Shown here: positions 32,435 to 43,405 of the stretch, one piece after another
Layout of the letters: each line of letters opens with the position of its first letter
How positions within the stretch are numbered: position 1 is the first letter of the stretch
Origin: Erigeron canadensis
Taxonomy: Eukaryota; Streptophyta; Magnoliopsida; Asterales; Asteraceae
Assembly (NCBI RefSeq): GCF_010389155.1
Contig: NC_057761.1
Coordinates: forward strand, 16,432,501-16,496,500
Direction of reading: 5' to 3'
DNA length: 64,000 nucleotides
Notes under the pieces: model-generated
Databases searched by the model: none
The model's input: only the letters and a program-made list of their open reading frames with translations
Told to the model about the DNA's origin: nothing
Made by a program: the position numbers and the translations under genes

Positions 32435-33980
32435 GTGGTATCACGAGCCTACTATGTATGTTTTTTGATTACCAATAAAATCAAAACTTGAAGGGGGGTT
32501 ACGGTTCTTGATTTTAAAAATTTCGATTATATATATATATAGTTAAATTTTAAAAATTTCAATTACATAAAAAAAAATTTTTTTAGGGTTCCTAATCCAA
32601 GTTTTGATAAATTGCATGTTTATGTGATAAATTGTATGCAATTATATGTTGTACCTTTAATTTTAATTGTTAAAAAGAAGTAAAAATCATGAATTTTTCA
32701 TGCAAATCATTCATAATTCTTACTTAGATATATTGATATGAAATCTTGATCATTAGGGTTAATTATGCTAGATAATTGGATAATTAATTGTGTGACAATG
32801 TGAATTTTTCGTGTAAATTTTCTGTTTTGCGACAGTTTACTAAAAATTTCATATCTTTTAATCTGTAATGAGTTAGAGGTCTTGCTTTGAACTGTATATG
32901 CTCAACACATAGGGCTAAAACTTTGTAGTTCTGGTCGAAATCTGAATTGGACCAAAAACAGGTCTAAACAGGTCGTGAAGCTATTGGAATTTCCAGTGAG
33001 CAACTATGTGATTATGTGATAATTGTTTGTTTTGTATATGTTTAAGGCTTACGCAATCAAGGCAACTTGATGTATGTGGTCCTCTTCTTTGAAGGGGAGC
33101 CGATTTAGACATGAATAAACCATAGTGAAATGTTTAGGTGGCCTACCATAACTCGTTGCATGCTTAATAGTTATAGTTTATAATTTTACATATTTATTGT
33201 GATATAAATTGTGATGTAAAATTGTTTTTGAGAAAATATAAACTTGACTAAGCAATATCGAAATATAGATTTTTTAATAAAATTGGAGTCTTACAACCTT
33301 GAGATACATCGGCTCAACCATTTGAACAAACTCTAAGAGAGGTATAAGTCGGAGTGCGCTAGCCTTCTAAAAGGGCGGGTTTTTAATTGCGTTCATCGCA
33401 AACCTTTGCCCTTGCGCTTCTTTGTGCGTTCAAATGGAGCTACCGAGCTCTCTTGTGTTGTTAAGACTATACAAATGATTTTATTAAAAAGATGTTTATA
33501 AGATATGCATGAATCTTCAAAACATAACTTTTTGATCACATATCAAATTGAATGACCCAATAAACTTAAGTCATTTGCCATCCAATTTGTCAAGAACACA
33601 TGGGGTCATTGTTTTACTCACTGGTACACAGTGGTGAAATGGCGATTGCATGGCGAAAACCATTCACTGCTACACAGTGGTGGTCAATTTTGCACGTTCT
33701 TAGTTGGACGACTTAAAGCGAGTTAAGCGGTGAGACCTTGACCTGTGGCAAAAGATGGGACAAAACATGACTACAAAAGATCACTTGATGAATCGAGTGT
33801 CTTACGTAGGTCCCATACTTTCTAGGAATTGCACTTGTAATGCAATTATTGCTCGTCACTTACCTTTTGAGTGTAATCATTTCTAGCAGATCAACTGATG
33901 AAATGGTTGCATGTCAATTGGATCCTAGCCTTAATGAAATCAATTGTTTATTTTATAAACATTGGGTAATTAATTTCTTA
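32435..33980 (+). other. Copia C primer site and leader / broken 5' gag
   Basis: The sequence TGGTATCACGAGCC at 32437-32450 resembles the tRNA-Met primer site TGGTATCAGAGCC with one extra base. The 1.5 kb that follow have no long frame. The stretch 33600-33720 carries a twice-repeated TACACAGTGGTG motif. Gag should begin here but no start can be chosen with confidence. Confidence 0.6.
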
Positions 33981-35260
33981 AGGATTTATTATCGAAAATA
34001 CCGATAATTGAACTTGAATCTGTTTTGTAAAAGGCAACAAATCCTTCACAAAACATACACCTATCGGCTTTCAGGTCGATGCTAGAAAGAGAAAACTTTC
34101 TGAAACCAATTTCAATGACTGTTTTGTCAATAGAGAATTGTTCTAAGAGTTGAAAAGAAACCGATGTCATTGAAACTCAGATGCCGCTATTCTTGATGCA
34201 AATGCCACTGCTTTGCAGTTGGAAGCATAAAATACTCGGTACAATAGACATATTGAGGTTGCTTATTTGATGCTAGAAGCATGTCTCCTGAGCTTCAAAA
34301 ACCAATTCGGATTGCAAAATCCGTGTTATATGATCAAATAACTCAAGTCTATGTACGGAAAACAAGTTGGAGTTGAATTACTTGAGTTAATTGAGTCACT
34401 CCATAACTTGAACACGGTATGGGAAACTGGTAAATGCTCATGTACTCAAGATGAAGAGTCACCTTGAGCATTATGGAAAGGATTAAACTATGCGTATCTT
34501 CTGTCGATTCTTATTGGTATAAGAAATAATTGCAGATTTGCATAGTTGGACTTCATATCAAGTTGATTAAGTATGAAGAAAACCTTTCAAGAAATCTGAG
34601 ATACCCCAAGTTCTTATGATCAAGGGGGAATGGTTTAGAAAGCAAAACAACAGTAAAGCTAAAGGCAAGAAATTTGGAAAGAGAAAACAAAGTGTTTAGT
34701 CTCAAAACCTTAAAAGACCCTTTAGAAAAAGAAGCATACGGCTAAAGACCAGTCTTGTCATCACTATGCTAAGGTGAGACACTGGAAGAGGAATTGTCCT
34801 AAGTATCTAGCTGAGTTGAACAAGAAGAAGAAGCAAGTTGGTTTAACCAGTTCTTCAAGTATCTTCTTAACTGAATTATAAGTGTTGATGAGATTCAAAT
34901 AATAAATCAATAGCAAAAAGAAGGTCAAGTTAACTTAGACTCTATCTATCTTTGACATTGTCATCTTGTTTAATTTTTGTCAAGAAACGCATTTAAAGAC
35001 TTCAATGTGAAGATATCTTACAAATCAAATGATGAATCATTTGATAAATGCGTGTCTTCGGCATTATTGTTAGCAAGAAAAGCATTAATAGTCTTCAATG
35101 TGAAGAGATCTTACAATCAAATGATGAATCAAATGATGAATCATTTGATAAATGCGTATCTTTGAAATTGACGTTAGCAAGGAAAGCATTGAAAACTTCA
35201 ACGTGAAGGGATCTTACAATCAAATGATGAATCATTTGACAAATGCATATCTTGTGTTTT
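33981..35260 (+). pseudogene. Copia C gag remnant with decayed zinc knuckle
   Basis: Broken plus-strand frames show the Gag phrase MSPELQK (about 34278-34300) and a degraded CCHC knuckle reading CHHYAKVRHWKRNC (about 34759-34800). In that sequence one Cys is Tyr and Gly is Arg, with PKYLAELNKKKK after it. The gap between knuckle and integrase is filled by a three-copy repeat of about 93-103 bp (34985-35260). No protease signature was found. Not functional. Confidence 0.72.
34985..35260. repeat. Three-copy ~93-103-bp tandem repeat in Copia C
   Basis: Units share TTCAATGTGAAG (35001, 35094; TTCAACGTGAAG at 35197), ATCTTACAA, ATGATGAATCATTTGA and AAATGCGT, then GTTAGCAAG and AAAGCATT. A short internal doubling of AATCAAATGATG lengthens the middle copy. 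The array sits where protease and GAG-pre-integrase should lie, which suggests that region was replaced or overwritten. Confidence 0.8.
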
Positions 35261-36000
35261 CGGCAAGATGACAAGAATACCCTTTCCGCATAAAACCGGA
35301 GAGGGCTAAGGAACTACTTGGACTAATACATATCGATGTATGTAGCCCTTTTAGACATATGTCAAGGAAAAATGCTAGCTACTTCATTATTCTATGAATA
35401 ATTTCAGTCGTTATGGTTATGTTTACTTGCTTAAACATAAACATGAAGTCTTTGAAACATTCAAAGAGTTTAAAAATGAAGTAGAAAATCAATTCGGTAA
35501 AACCATCAAGATTCTTCGTTCGGATCGAGGTGGTGAATACTTAAGCCAAGAGTTTAAGGATTATCTTAAAGCATGTGGAATACTCCTCCATATACTCCTC
35601 AGCATAAAGAATGGAGTGTCTGAAAGGAGAAATCGAATCTTGTTAGACATGGCAAGATCAATGATGACCCGTACAACTCTCCCATTTTCGTTTTGGGATT
35701 ATGCTCTAGAGACTGCTGTACGCATTTTCAATATGGTTCCAACCAAGAAGGTTGACAAGACACCGTACGAATTATGGCATGGAGATGTCCCTAATTTGTC
35801 TTACTTAAGAGTCTGGGGATGTAAGGCACTTGTGAAGCGTGATACGCCTGACAAACTTGAACCCAGAACTACTAAGTGCATCTTTGTCGGATACCCTAAG
35901 GAAACGATGGGTTACGATTCCTATGATCCCGCCAAAAACACTATTCGTGTTGCTCGATATGCTGAATTCTTTGAAAAGTAATTAGTTCAAGAGAACAGTG
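35261..36000 (+). pseudogene. Copia C integrase core
   Basis: The first catalytic Asp is in LIHIDVCSPF (about 35322-35350). After an in-frame stop the frame 35394-35981 holds the second Asp in RSDRGGEYLSQEF and the Glu in NGVSERRNR. It is followed by TRTTLPFSFWDYALETAV and the integrase C-terminal phrase KCIFVGYPKETMGY. The spacer before the Glu (LLHILLSIK) replaces the usual TPYTPQ-type residues through a local frameshift. Catalytic residues survive but the polyprotein is broken on both sides. Confidence 0.87.
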
Positions 36001-37260
36001 GGAGGGTTGTAGAACTTGATGAGACTCAAGAGGAAGATGTGTCACCTTCTGAAGATACTAGCAATCATCAATTTGGGGGTGAAAATGTTCAAAGTGATGA
36101 ACCTCAAGTCGATGATAATCAAGCGATTCCACTTCGTAGGTCCGAAAGGACTAGACGTCCTACCGAAAGACTATGTCTGATGGTAGAAGAAGACGTTGTT
36201 GGAGATCTCGATGAACCTCCGAATTTCAAAGTTGCATTATCAGATCCGGAATCTGACAAATGGCTTGAAGCTACGAAGGTGGAAATGAAATCCATGAAAG
36301 ACAATCAAGTCTGGAGCTTGGTTGATCTTCCACAAAATGCTCAAACTGTTGGGTGTAAGTGGATCTTCAAGAAGAAGACGGACATGGATGGAAATGTACA
36401 CACCTATAAAGCTCGTCTCGTGGCGAAAGGTTATACTCAACGTTTTGGTGTTGATTATGATGAAACCTTTTCTCCAGTCTCGGACATTAGAGCTATTAGG
36501 ATTCTCTTAGCCATAGCTGCGTACTATGACTTTGAGATATAGCAAATGGATGTTAAGACTGCCTTCTTAAATGGTTAATTGGATGAAGAAGTCTATATGG
36601 ATCAACCGAAAGGTTTTATTGATTCAAAACATCCCAACAAAGTATGCAAGCTTCAAAGGTCCATTTATCGACTAAAGCAAGCATCAAGAAGTTGGAATAA
36701 ACGGTTTGATGAAGAAATCAAAAAGTTTGGTTTTGTTCAAAATCCCGATGAGCCATGTGTATATCGCAAAGCTAGTGCGAGTTTACTTTCGTTGTCTTAT
36801 ATGTCGATGACATATTGATCATAGGAAAACACATTCCAATGTTGCAAGATGTTAAATCCCATCTTGGAAAGTGTTTTGCCATGAAAGATTTAGGTGAAGC
36901 AGCATTTATTCTTGGAATCAAGATCTACCGAGATAGATTAAAGCGGTTGTTTAGTTTAAGTCAAAGTGCTTATATTGATAAGAATCTTGAAGCGTTTCAA
37001 GATAGAGAATTCTAAGTGTGGGTTTACACTCATGCAAGGACTTAACTTATCTAGCAAGAAGAGTGCTTCTACACCTAATGAGGTGGAGCGTATAATCCCA
37101 TATGCTTCGGCTGTGGAATCTATTATGTATGCGGTAAGATGCACTAGACCTGATATTGCGTTCGCGCAAAATATAGTTAGCCACTATCAGCAAAATCCTG
37201 TAGAGGATCATTGAATTGCTGTAAAGAATATTCTTAAGTACATGTGTGCTACTAAAGAAT
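36001..37260 (+). pseudogene. Copia C reverse transcriptase (degenerate)
   Basis: Frames 36039-36542, 36579-36818, 36815-37015 and 36966-37214 together give RVT_2. They show [60 protein letters not shown] (about 36796-36828) and MKDLGEAAFILGIKIYRDR. A TAG replaces the Trp codon before QMDVK (36541) and a TAA follows AFLNG. A frameshift hits just before the YVDD box. The enzyme is dead. Confidence 0.9.
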
Positions 37261-38625
37261 TATTCTTGGTGTATGGTTGAAATCCCAATCAAAATTCAAA
37301 TTGTAATAGAATTGTGATGTTGGATTTCAGACTAATAAATATGATTCAAAATATAAGTCGGGATACGTCTTCATTATTTAAATGAAGGCACGGTGGAATG
37401 CTATGAGCTAAAAACCACAGTTGCCGTATCTACAACAGAGTCTGAGTACATTGCCACCTCAGAAGCCGCAATGGAAGTAGTCTGGATAAGGAAGTTCACT
37501 AGCGGGCTTGACGTGATCCCCTCAAGTGACTTACCCAATGATATGTACTGTGATAATACTGGTGCATTAATCATTGCCAACGAACCCGGAGTTCAGAAAG
37601 GTGCCAGACATTATGCTAGACGATATCACTATGTTCATGAGCAGATCGAACTAAGGGGAAATCAAATTACTCAAAGTTGACACAGATTTTAACTTAGCTG
37701 ATCCTTTCACAAAAGCTTTGTCTAGGCCCAAGCTTGAAAGGTATGCCGAGGGCATAGGACTTAAATTAGCTAGTTATTTCATGTAAATCTGTTGTTCGGT
37801 ATTTGGATAAGGGATGTTAAACAATTTATATTTTCCATAATGAAATAAAGTACTTGATATGTTTGATTTCATTCAATATTAAATTGTGTCCTATATTTGC
37901 ATGTTTAATCCTTGAATATTTTATTTAATATTTTTATATATTATTAAATATTCTAAATTGTCCATTGTCGATTAATTATATGGGAATATAATTAAACTAA
38001 GACAATTGTGAGTGATTGGTTATATTCTTGGAATATGTAATGGATGGTTCCCACCAAATTCACATGATATCCATAGCGAATGCATATCGGACTACCCTAC
38101 TAACGAATTATCGCTTTATGGATCGTTGTCATTAAGTGAAATTCGTAAATGGTTACTTTTATTGATCCTTTGACTTGAGATGCAAGTAGGTCAGCATGTA
38201 GATATAGTTCTAACTCACCTGAATAAGGGTACATAAAGGGCTATTTTCACAAAGCGTCGTGAAGTATGATGACTGACACGTGTAGTCAATATAGGATTTG
38301 TTCCTTCAATTTAAAAGTTGAAGTATGATACCGTTTTGGCGTCCTCATTTGACTAATTAAGATGTTTGCATGGACGTGCCCAAATAAATCCAGATGGTTC
38401 TCGATTATATTTGGTAATCATTAATTAGTTATAGAATGAGAAACATAATCGTTAAATTATGAAATGACCTTGATCCATATTCATATTTAACAAAGGTATC
38501 TGAACAAAGGGATAATAAATGTCTTAACCATTTAAAATATACTTAAATGTTTTCGGGAGCATTGGCGTGTTACTAGACGCTAACCAATGTTATTACCTTC
38601 ATTCGTTACGAGCTCAAGTGGGAGC
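37261..38625 (+). pseudogene. Copia C RNase H, 3' untranslated region and polypurine tract
   Basis: RNase H is recognised from VAVSTTESEYIATSEAAMEV and MYCDNTGALIIANEP in frame 37393-37680. It continues after a frameshift as VDTDFNLADPFTKALSRPK and stops near 37785. From 37786 to 38607 the sequence is non-coding. The purine-rich AAGTGGGAGC at 38616-38625 immediately before the LTR is the polypurine tract. Confidence 0.85.
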
Positions 38626-39333
38626 TGTTAGAATATGATCATGTAAAATGAACGTATGTCCGAAAAGTATTTAAGCCTACGGGGTCACACCTCAACGTGA
38701 ATGTAACTATAAATTAATTAATATATTAAATGTAATTTATTAATTAATTTGATCATGAAAAACTAACGGAGGTCCGTTAAAAGAGTTAAAAGTTAACGGT
38801 ACTTAACTAACAGACTTAACGGAGAAGAGTTAGAATTAAGAAACAATTAGGAAACCCCTCTAGAATAGTCTAGAGGGAGGGGACGGTCAACTAGGGTTCC
38901 AAAACCCTTAACTTGGTCATTAAGTTTCCTAAACCTATAAATTATAAACCTATGTTTAGTTGTTTTACACACAATTAAATCCAAAGGGTTTTTCTCTCCT
39001 CTCTTTCTCTCTCTCTCGGCCGAAACTCAAACCCCAAAGGGTTTTGATTTTCGGTTTTCTTAGCTAGGAAAAAAGGGTTTTCGGTTTAGCTAGGTATTCG
39101 GGTTTAAACAAAGGGTTGTTCGTTCGTGATCAAGTACTAGCATACATACATTCCAACGTTGTGTGTGCAATCGTAGAGATGTTTAATTCAAACCTTCTTA
39201 TTAAGGTTTCTTGCTTAATTCTCTCCAATTTAAGGTACATATTCTATACTTTGGTTAATTAATTAAACTACATAGATCTTGTCTTTCGTTGCGTGCTTTG
39301 TGATTTGTTTGATAATAGTTATATAATCCAACA
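38626..39333 (+). repeat. 3' LTR of Copia C
   Basis: The 708-bp copy of the LTR has canonical TG and CA ends. It differs from the 5' copy at scattered positions, for example GATCATG against GATCACG, and by small indels. It is followed by CTAAT. Confidence 0.95.
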
Positions 39334-39439
39334 CTAATATAGTTTTGCCATTGAATAAAAAAAATATATCCCTAATAGAATAATTTTTATTTAGACGGTT
39401 AGAGATTTAACACATGTACAATAAAGTTAGAAAATTGAG

Positions 39440-39520
39440 ACCCCACATTACGGGACTCGAACCATACGAGTGCAACACCAAAAGGCGAATTACCACTCTA
39501 TATACGTGGCTTGGTAAGTT
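39440..39520 (-). mobile_element. tRNA-derived SINE-like head
   Basis: On the minus strand a box-A-like sequence (ATAGAGTGGTAA, 39490-39501) is followed about 26-37 bases later by a perfect box-B type GGTTCGAGTCCC (39452-39463). This is the spacing of an internal RNA polymerase III promoter. The arms do not fold into a full tRNA cloverleaf that I can defend, so a tRNA gene is not called. The 3' end and tail are unclear. SINE identity is inferred. Confidence 0.5.
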
Positions 39521-39719
39521 ACCATTTGTGTGGATTTCAAATTTTCCATATCCCCGTTACAAAACATAAAATGTTTTTGTGAAGAAACACTACTTATCGT
39601 AAATTTAGTTAAGTCAGTTTTTTAAAAATATTAAAATACATATTCAAGATTTGTATAAAAATGACTAGCATGGTACCTAATGACGTATCTAGCTTAAACA
39701 GTATTAATGCTAGTAAATA

Positions 39720-40217
39720 AGCCAAAGTTCACTAATGCTAGTTAACCTAATGCAGGTCGCAGCCAGGTCGCATCCAGGTCGCATCTAGGTCGCAGCCTTC
39801 TTGGTTGCTTGGGAATAGCTATGGCCAGCTACCTAGGCCGTAGCCCTCCTCCTCCTGGCCGTAGCCTGCTCGCTACTTGAATGTGACCATTACTAAAGCT
39901 CTAGGTTGGAACTTCATGACGTCGGTTATAGCGACATCTAACAAACCCTGCAACAGCTTTGTCTCTTCCTCGCAAGGGACAAATGCTTACGTATAAAACT
40001 ACACACCGAATAACGTCTCTCTGCAAGACGAACGTCACAACTTGGGACCAACACATATGTCTACCTGCAGGACGAACGTCACGGTTGGGGACCAACGTGC
40101 TGAAGTATCCTCAACCCCTATAAATACCCCTTCATTGGCCTACTTCTAGGACCAATGAACAACACACAAAAACACACACACACACTTTACACTTGGTGGC
40201 GTGAGATTAACAAAAAA
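39720..40217 (+). promoter_or_regulatory. Gypsy D LTR end / promoter and leader
   Basis: A TATA box (CTATAAATACC) lies at 40118-40128, with a direct repeat of about 44 bp just upstream (CTGCAAGACGAACGTCAC at 40021, CTGCAGGACGAACGTCAC at 40065) and a four-copy 11-bp repeat at 39754-39797. A short leader with a CACACA run precedes the first ATG at 40218. The left LTR edge was not found. The repeats could be enhancer-like U3 elements, by analogy with other LTRs. Confidence 0.6.
39754..39797. repeat. 11-bp tandem repeat, four copies
   Basis: The unit AGGTCGCAKCC is repeated exactly four times, with single-base changes at the K position and last base. It lies in the putative U3 of Gypsy D. Confidence 0.85.
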
Positions 40218-41400
40218 ATGTCGGCGGAGGGCCCAACAGAGCCTCCGGGCTTCGACCCTCCTCAAAACGAGTCATCTGTAAACAGAAACTCATCTTGCAT
40301 AACACCAACGGCTAGGTAGGTGGAAGAATTAGCCCCGTTGATGTGAGAATATCTCCGAAGGATGAATATGGATAGTGTACGTACTCGCCTGACTTACTCA
40401 GACGAGAGTGAAGACATGGATGAAGAAATAGAAATGGAAACACCTCTTCCGGGACCCCGTGGAAACAAGTTCGGAGCCAGAGTACACTTTGGCGATACAC
40501 CGCGGAGACGTGTCAATGGTAATGCTAGAAACTTCCGGCCACAAGGTCCAAACTTACCACCTATGGCAGCTGAGCAAGTACACAACCTGGGGCAGACGTA
40601 CAATCCCACCTACCATGGCTACGGCCAACCATACCCCACACATAATGACCACTTCACTTCCCAGAGTCAATATTTCACACCGCAGCCGACACACAGCTCG
40701 CGGTATGCTTATAGCCAACCTTTCACTCTGCAAACTACCGAACCTCAACCGATGCATACAACCAGTACACATCCTCACCCTCCAACCTACACGCAAAACT
40801 TCAACCAATACCAACAACAGACAATGTTTACCAATCCAGCCAGTGGGCAGTCTCAACCCTCATGGTTTCCAAGCAAGTAAGACATGATGATCCAAACAGA
40901 GTCGGGACCGTTCGTACAATGGATTGAAGACTACCCGTTGCCACCCGGAGGATTGCCGAAGGGAATAGAAATGTATGATGGCAAGGGTGATCCCGGCAAT
41001 CATCTGAAGCACTTCAATGGCATGATCAAGATGCAACGTTGGAATGTTCCGGTTCTTGCCATATGTTTGCTCTTACTATGAAGGACGTAGCCCGCGCTTG
41101 GGTAGACGGACTACCGGTCGGGAGTGTAGTAAACTTTGAAGATCTTAAGAGAAAGTTTAGATCCCACTTCAGCCAGCAGAGGAAATACCAGAAGATCCAT
41201 TTGGAAGCACACAACATAAAAAGAAGCAAGGGTGAAAGCATACGCAATTTCATTACGCGATACACGAACGAAATAACACTCATCAAAGGTCTGGCTGAAA
41301 GTCAAAAGATATCCGGTTTTGTGCACGGACTGAGATTTAAGCCATTGGTCGAATTTTTATCTACCGACCTCCCACAGACATATACAGCTCTAATTTACTA
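40218..41400 (+). pseudogene. Gypsy D Gag (degenerate)
   Basis: The first ATG at 40218 opens MSAEGPTEPPGFDPP, interrupted by stops before the long frame 40362-40880. That frame encodes a Pro/Gln/Tyr/His-rich N-terminal region. Frames 40884-41081 and 41039-41401 carry the Retrotrans_gag domain (MFALTMKDVARAWVDGLP, FRSHFSQQRKYQK, ESIRNFITRYTNE). A frameshift of about one base near 41050 splits it. Gag would form the particle. Confidence 0.82.
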
Positions 41401-42426
41401 ACAAGACACACAGTTTCTTGCTTGCAAAGGACAAAGCTGGTAACTTGGGAGGGGCAGAGCCAGTAGAAGGAAGTCCGTATTTCAATCCGCAGCCTTATGG
41501 AAGGGGTGAGGGACGAGGCTGGAGGGGTCGTGGAGGTAGAGGACATCACTTCTCTCCATATCAGCGAACGCAAGATCATGCTCCTACCAATCATGGCACC
41601 CTGAACAATACACAAAGACCCCCACGGAATGTATTAGCTGCAGAAAGATCACCACCAAAGCCAAGGTCACAACGGCGGGGGAAAGACATGAGCAAATTTT
41701 GTGACTATCATAATGTCCGCGGTCATGACACAAATGATTGTAATGTATTCAAAACCAAGGTAGAGGAAGTAGCCAAAACCGGAAGGCTGGCCCAGTTCTT
41801 AAAAGGCTTGAAAGAACAAGGGCCAAGAGATAATCAAGGAAGGCAAGATAACACCGAAGCTCAAGCAGCAAGACCGGAGCTAATGGAAGCTCCCATAACT
41901 ATGATAATTAGTGAAGTTCGACGAGAAGAGCAGATACCAAACAAAAGTGAGCCATGGAAGTCGGTGGAAATAAGCTTCCCACCCATTGAAGAAAAAGATG
42001 CATCGGATGACCCAATTGTGATCCAAGCGATCATAGGGAAACATCAAGTGCAAAGAGTGCATGTGGACACCGGAAGTGGGTGTGAAATGATGTACGACCA
42101 TTGCTTCCAAAGATTATCGCCAACCCTCCAAAAGTTAAGGAAAGGTTCAGCAAGCTCCCTAATTGGATTCTCGGGGGAAAGAGCATGGTCACAAGGTGAG
42201 GTCACTAGGTGAGGTCACTTTACAAGTAACTGTTGGAGAATGGCCAAAGCAACGTACGAAAGTGTTAACGTTCACCATCATCCAGGCCGAATCCCCATAT
42301 AATGTCATCTTGGGAAGGGTAGCTATGAGGAAAATGGGAATAATCCCCTCCTCAACCCATGCTGCAATCAAATTCCCAACACTGCTAGGCATCAGATATG
42401 TGAAATCAGAGCTACTTTTCAATTGA
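41401..42426 (+). pseudogene. Gypsy D zinc-binding segment and aspartic protease
   Basis: Frame 41418-42212 has a Gly/Arg-rich basic patch (GRGWRGRGGRG, about 41510-41540) and a Tat-type CCHC-like CDYHNVRGHDTNDC (about 41701-41742). The retropepsin signature VDTGSGCEMMY follows near 42063-42095, with the catalytic D-T-G intact. Frame 42163-42426 continues the protease C-terminus (YNVILGRVAMRKMG). A small duplication or frameshift (GAGGTCAC twice, 42197-42219) sits at the frame junction. Confidence 0.8.
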
Positions 42427-43405
42427 TATTGTGCTAAAGTAGAGCCGCAAGACGTAGCTCCGGAGCAGGAAAAACTTGTACAGTCCGGAGAATTAGAAGA
42501 GAAAGTGTTCATCAATGACAAGTATCCAGACCAACACCATCTGATAGGCCGCCAACTCCAAACAGAGTACAAAAGGAAGTTGAAAGAATTACTCGAAAGA
42601 AACAAAGATGTGTTCGCATGGACACCATCTGACATGACCGATGTCCCAAGGCAATTGAAGATAGGAAGTGAAGTATTTGATACTCAACATAGGCTGAATT
42701 CTCGACCGCACATGGAGCCAATAAAACAGAAAAGAAGAAGTCTAGCTCCAGATAGATGCAAGGCCACGCAAGAACAAGTAGCAGACTTAGTCAAAGCAGG
42801 TATCTTGAGGGAAGTCAAATATCAGAGCTGGGTAGCCAACCCAGTTATGGTGAATAAGCACGACGGAGGCTGGAGAATGTGCGTCGACTTCACTAAAATC
42901 AACAAGGCTTGCCCTAAAGATTGCTACCCACTACCAGAAATCGATTGGAAAGTAGAATCATTGGTGGGTTTTAGGCTGAAATGTTTTCTTGATGCCTATA
43001 AAGGGTATCATAAAATACAGATGCACCCCGACGATGAAGACAAAACAGCATTTTACACTGCTGGGGGCATCTACTGCTATAAGAAGATGCCCTTTGGGTT
43101 AAAGGATGCAGGAGCAACATATTCTATAGTAGACAAGGCGAGGGAAGCAAATCGGCGTAATCTGGAGGCTTATGTAGATGACATGGTCATTAAGAGTAGA
43201 AGTGAAGAAGACATGTTGATGGATATTGAAGAAACCTTCAAAACACTCCGAGCCATAAACATGAAGTTGAACCCGAAGAAATGTACATTTGGAGCAGAGG
43301 AAGGTCAATTCTTGGGCCACATTATCACAAGAGAAGGGTTCAAAGCAGACCTAGAGAAAGTAAAAGACATCCTTAGCCTAAAACCACCAAGTAACCTAAA
43401 GGAAA
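42427..43405 (+). pseudogene. Gypsy D reverse transcriptase, truncated
   Basis: Frame 42505-43410 (301 codons) contains the connector FAWTPSDMTDVP and RT motifs: MCVDFTKINKACPKDCYPLP, FLDAYKGYHKIQM, KMPFGLKDAGATY and the catalytic AYVDDMVIKS. A short loss of residues lies between GATY and VDKA. The frame ends at KPPSNLKEM, and its last codons already belong to the next element. RNase H and integrase are absent. Confidence 0.88.

Larger units (their letters stand above)
31730..39333 (+). mobile_element. Copia C: complete, degenerate Ty1/Copia element, 7.6 kb
   Basis: LTRs at 31730-32434 and 38626-39333 are about 98% alike by eye. They are flanked by a perfect target duplication CTAAT (31725-31729 and 39334-39338). 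A primer-site-like sequence and a polypurine tract lie inside. The internal order gag, integrase, RT, RNase H is Copia. Frameshifts and stops break every domain. High LTR similarity next to heavily damaged coding suggests it was copied from already defective RNA with help from another element. Confidence 0.93.
39720..43405 (+). mobile_element. Gypsy D: Tat-type Gypsy element, 3'-truncated
   Basis: The order LTR-like promoter, gag, protease, RT on the plus strand and the RT sequence (CPKDCYPLPEIDWKVESL, FLDAYKGYHKIQM) match the plant Tat lineage of Ty3/Gypsy. Coding ends abruptly at the phrase KPPSNLKEM, where RT should go on to RNase H and integrase. A new LTR-like block starts there at 43406. 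No right LTR of Gypsy D is in the window. Confidence 0.85.

Noticed and set aside
39440..39520. Possible tRNA gene on the minus strand
   Set aside because: Box A and B are present, but I could not pair an acceptor stem or the other arms of a cloverleaf; a SINE head is more likely.
39754..39797. Short regular repeat that could suggest a CRISPR array
   Set aside because: Units are 11 bp with no spacers, in plant DNA; it is a simple tandem repeat.
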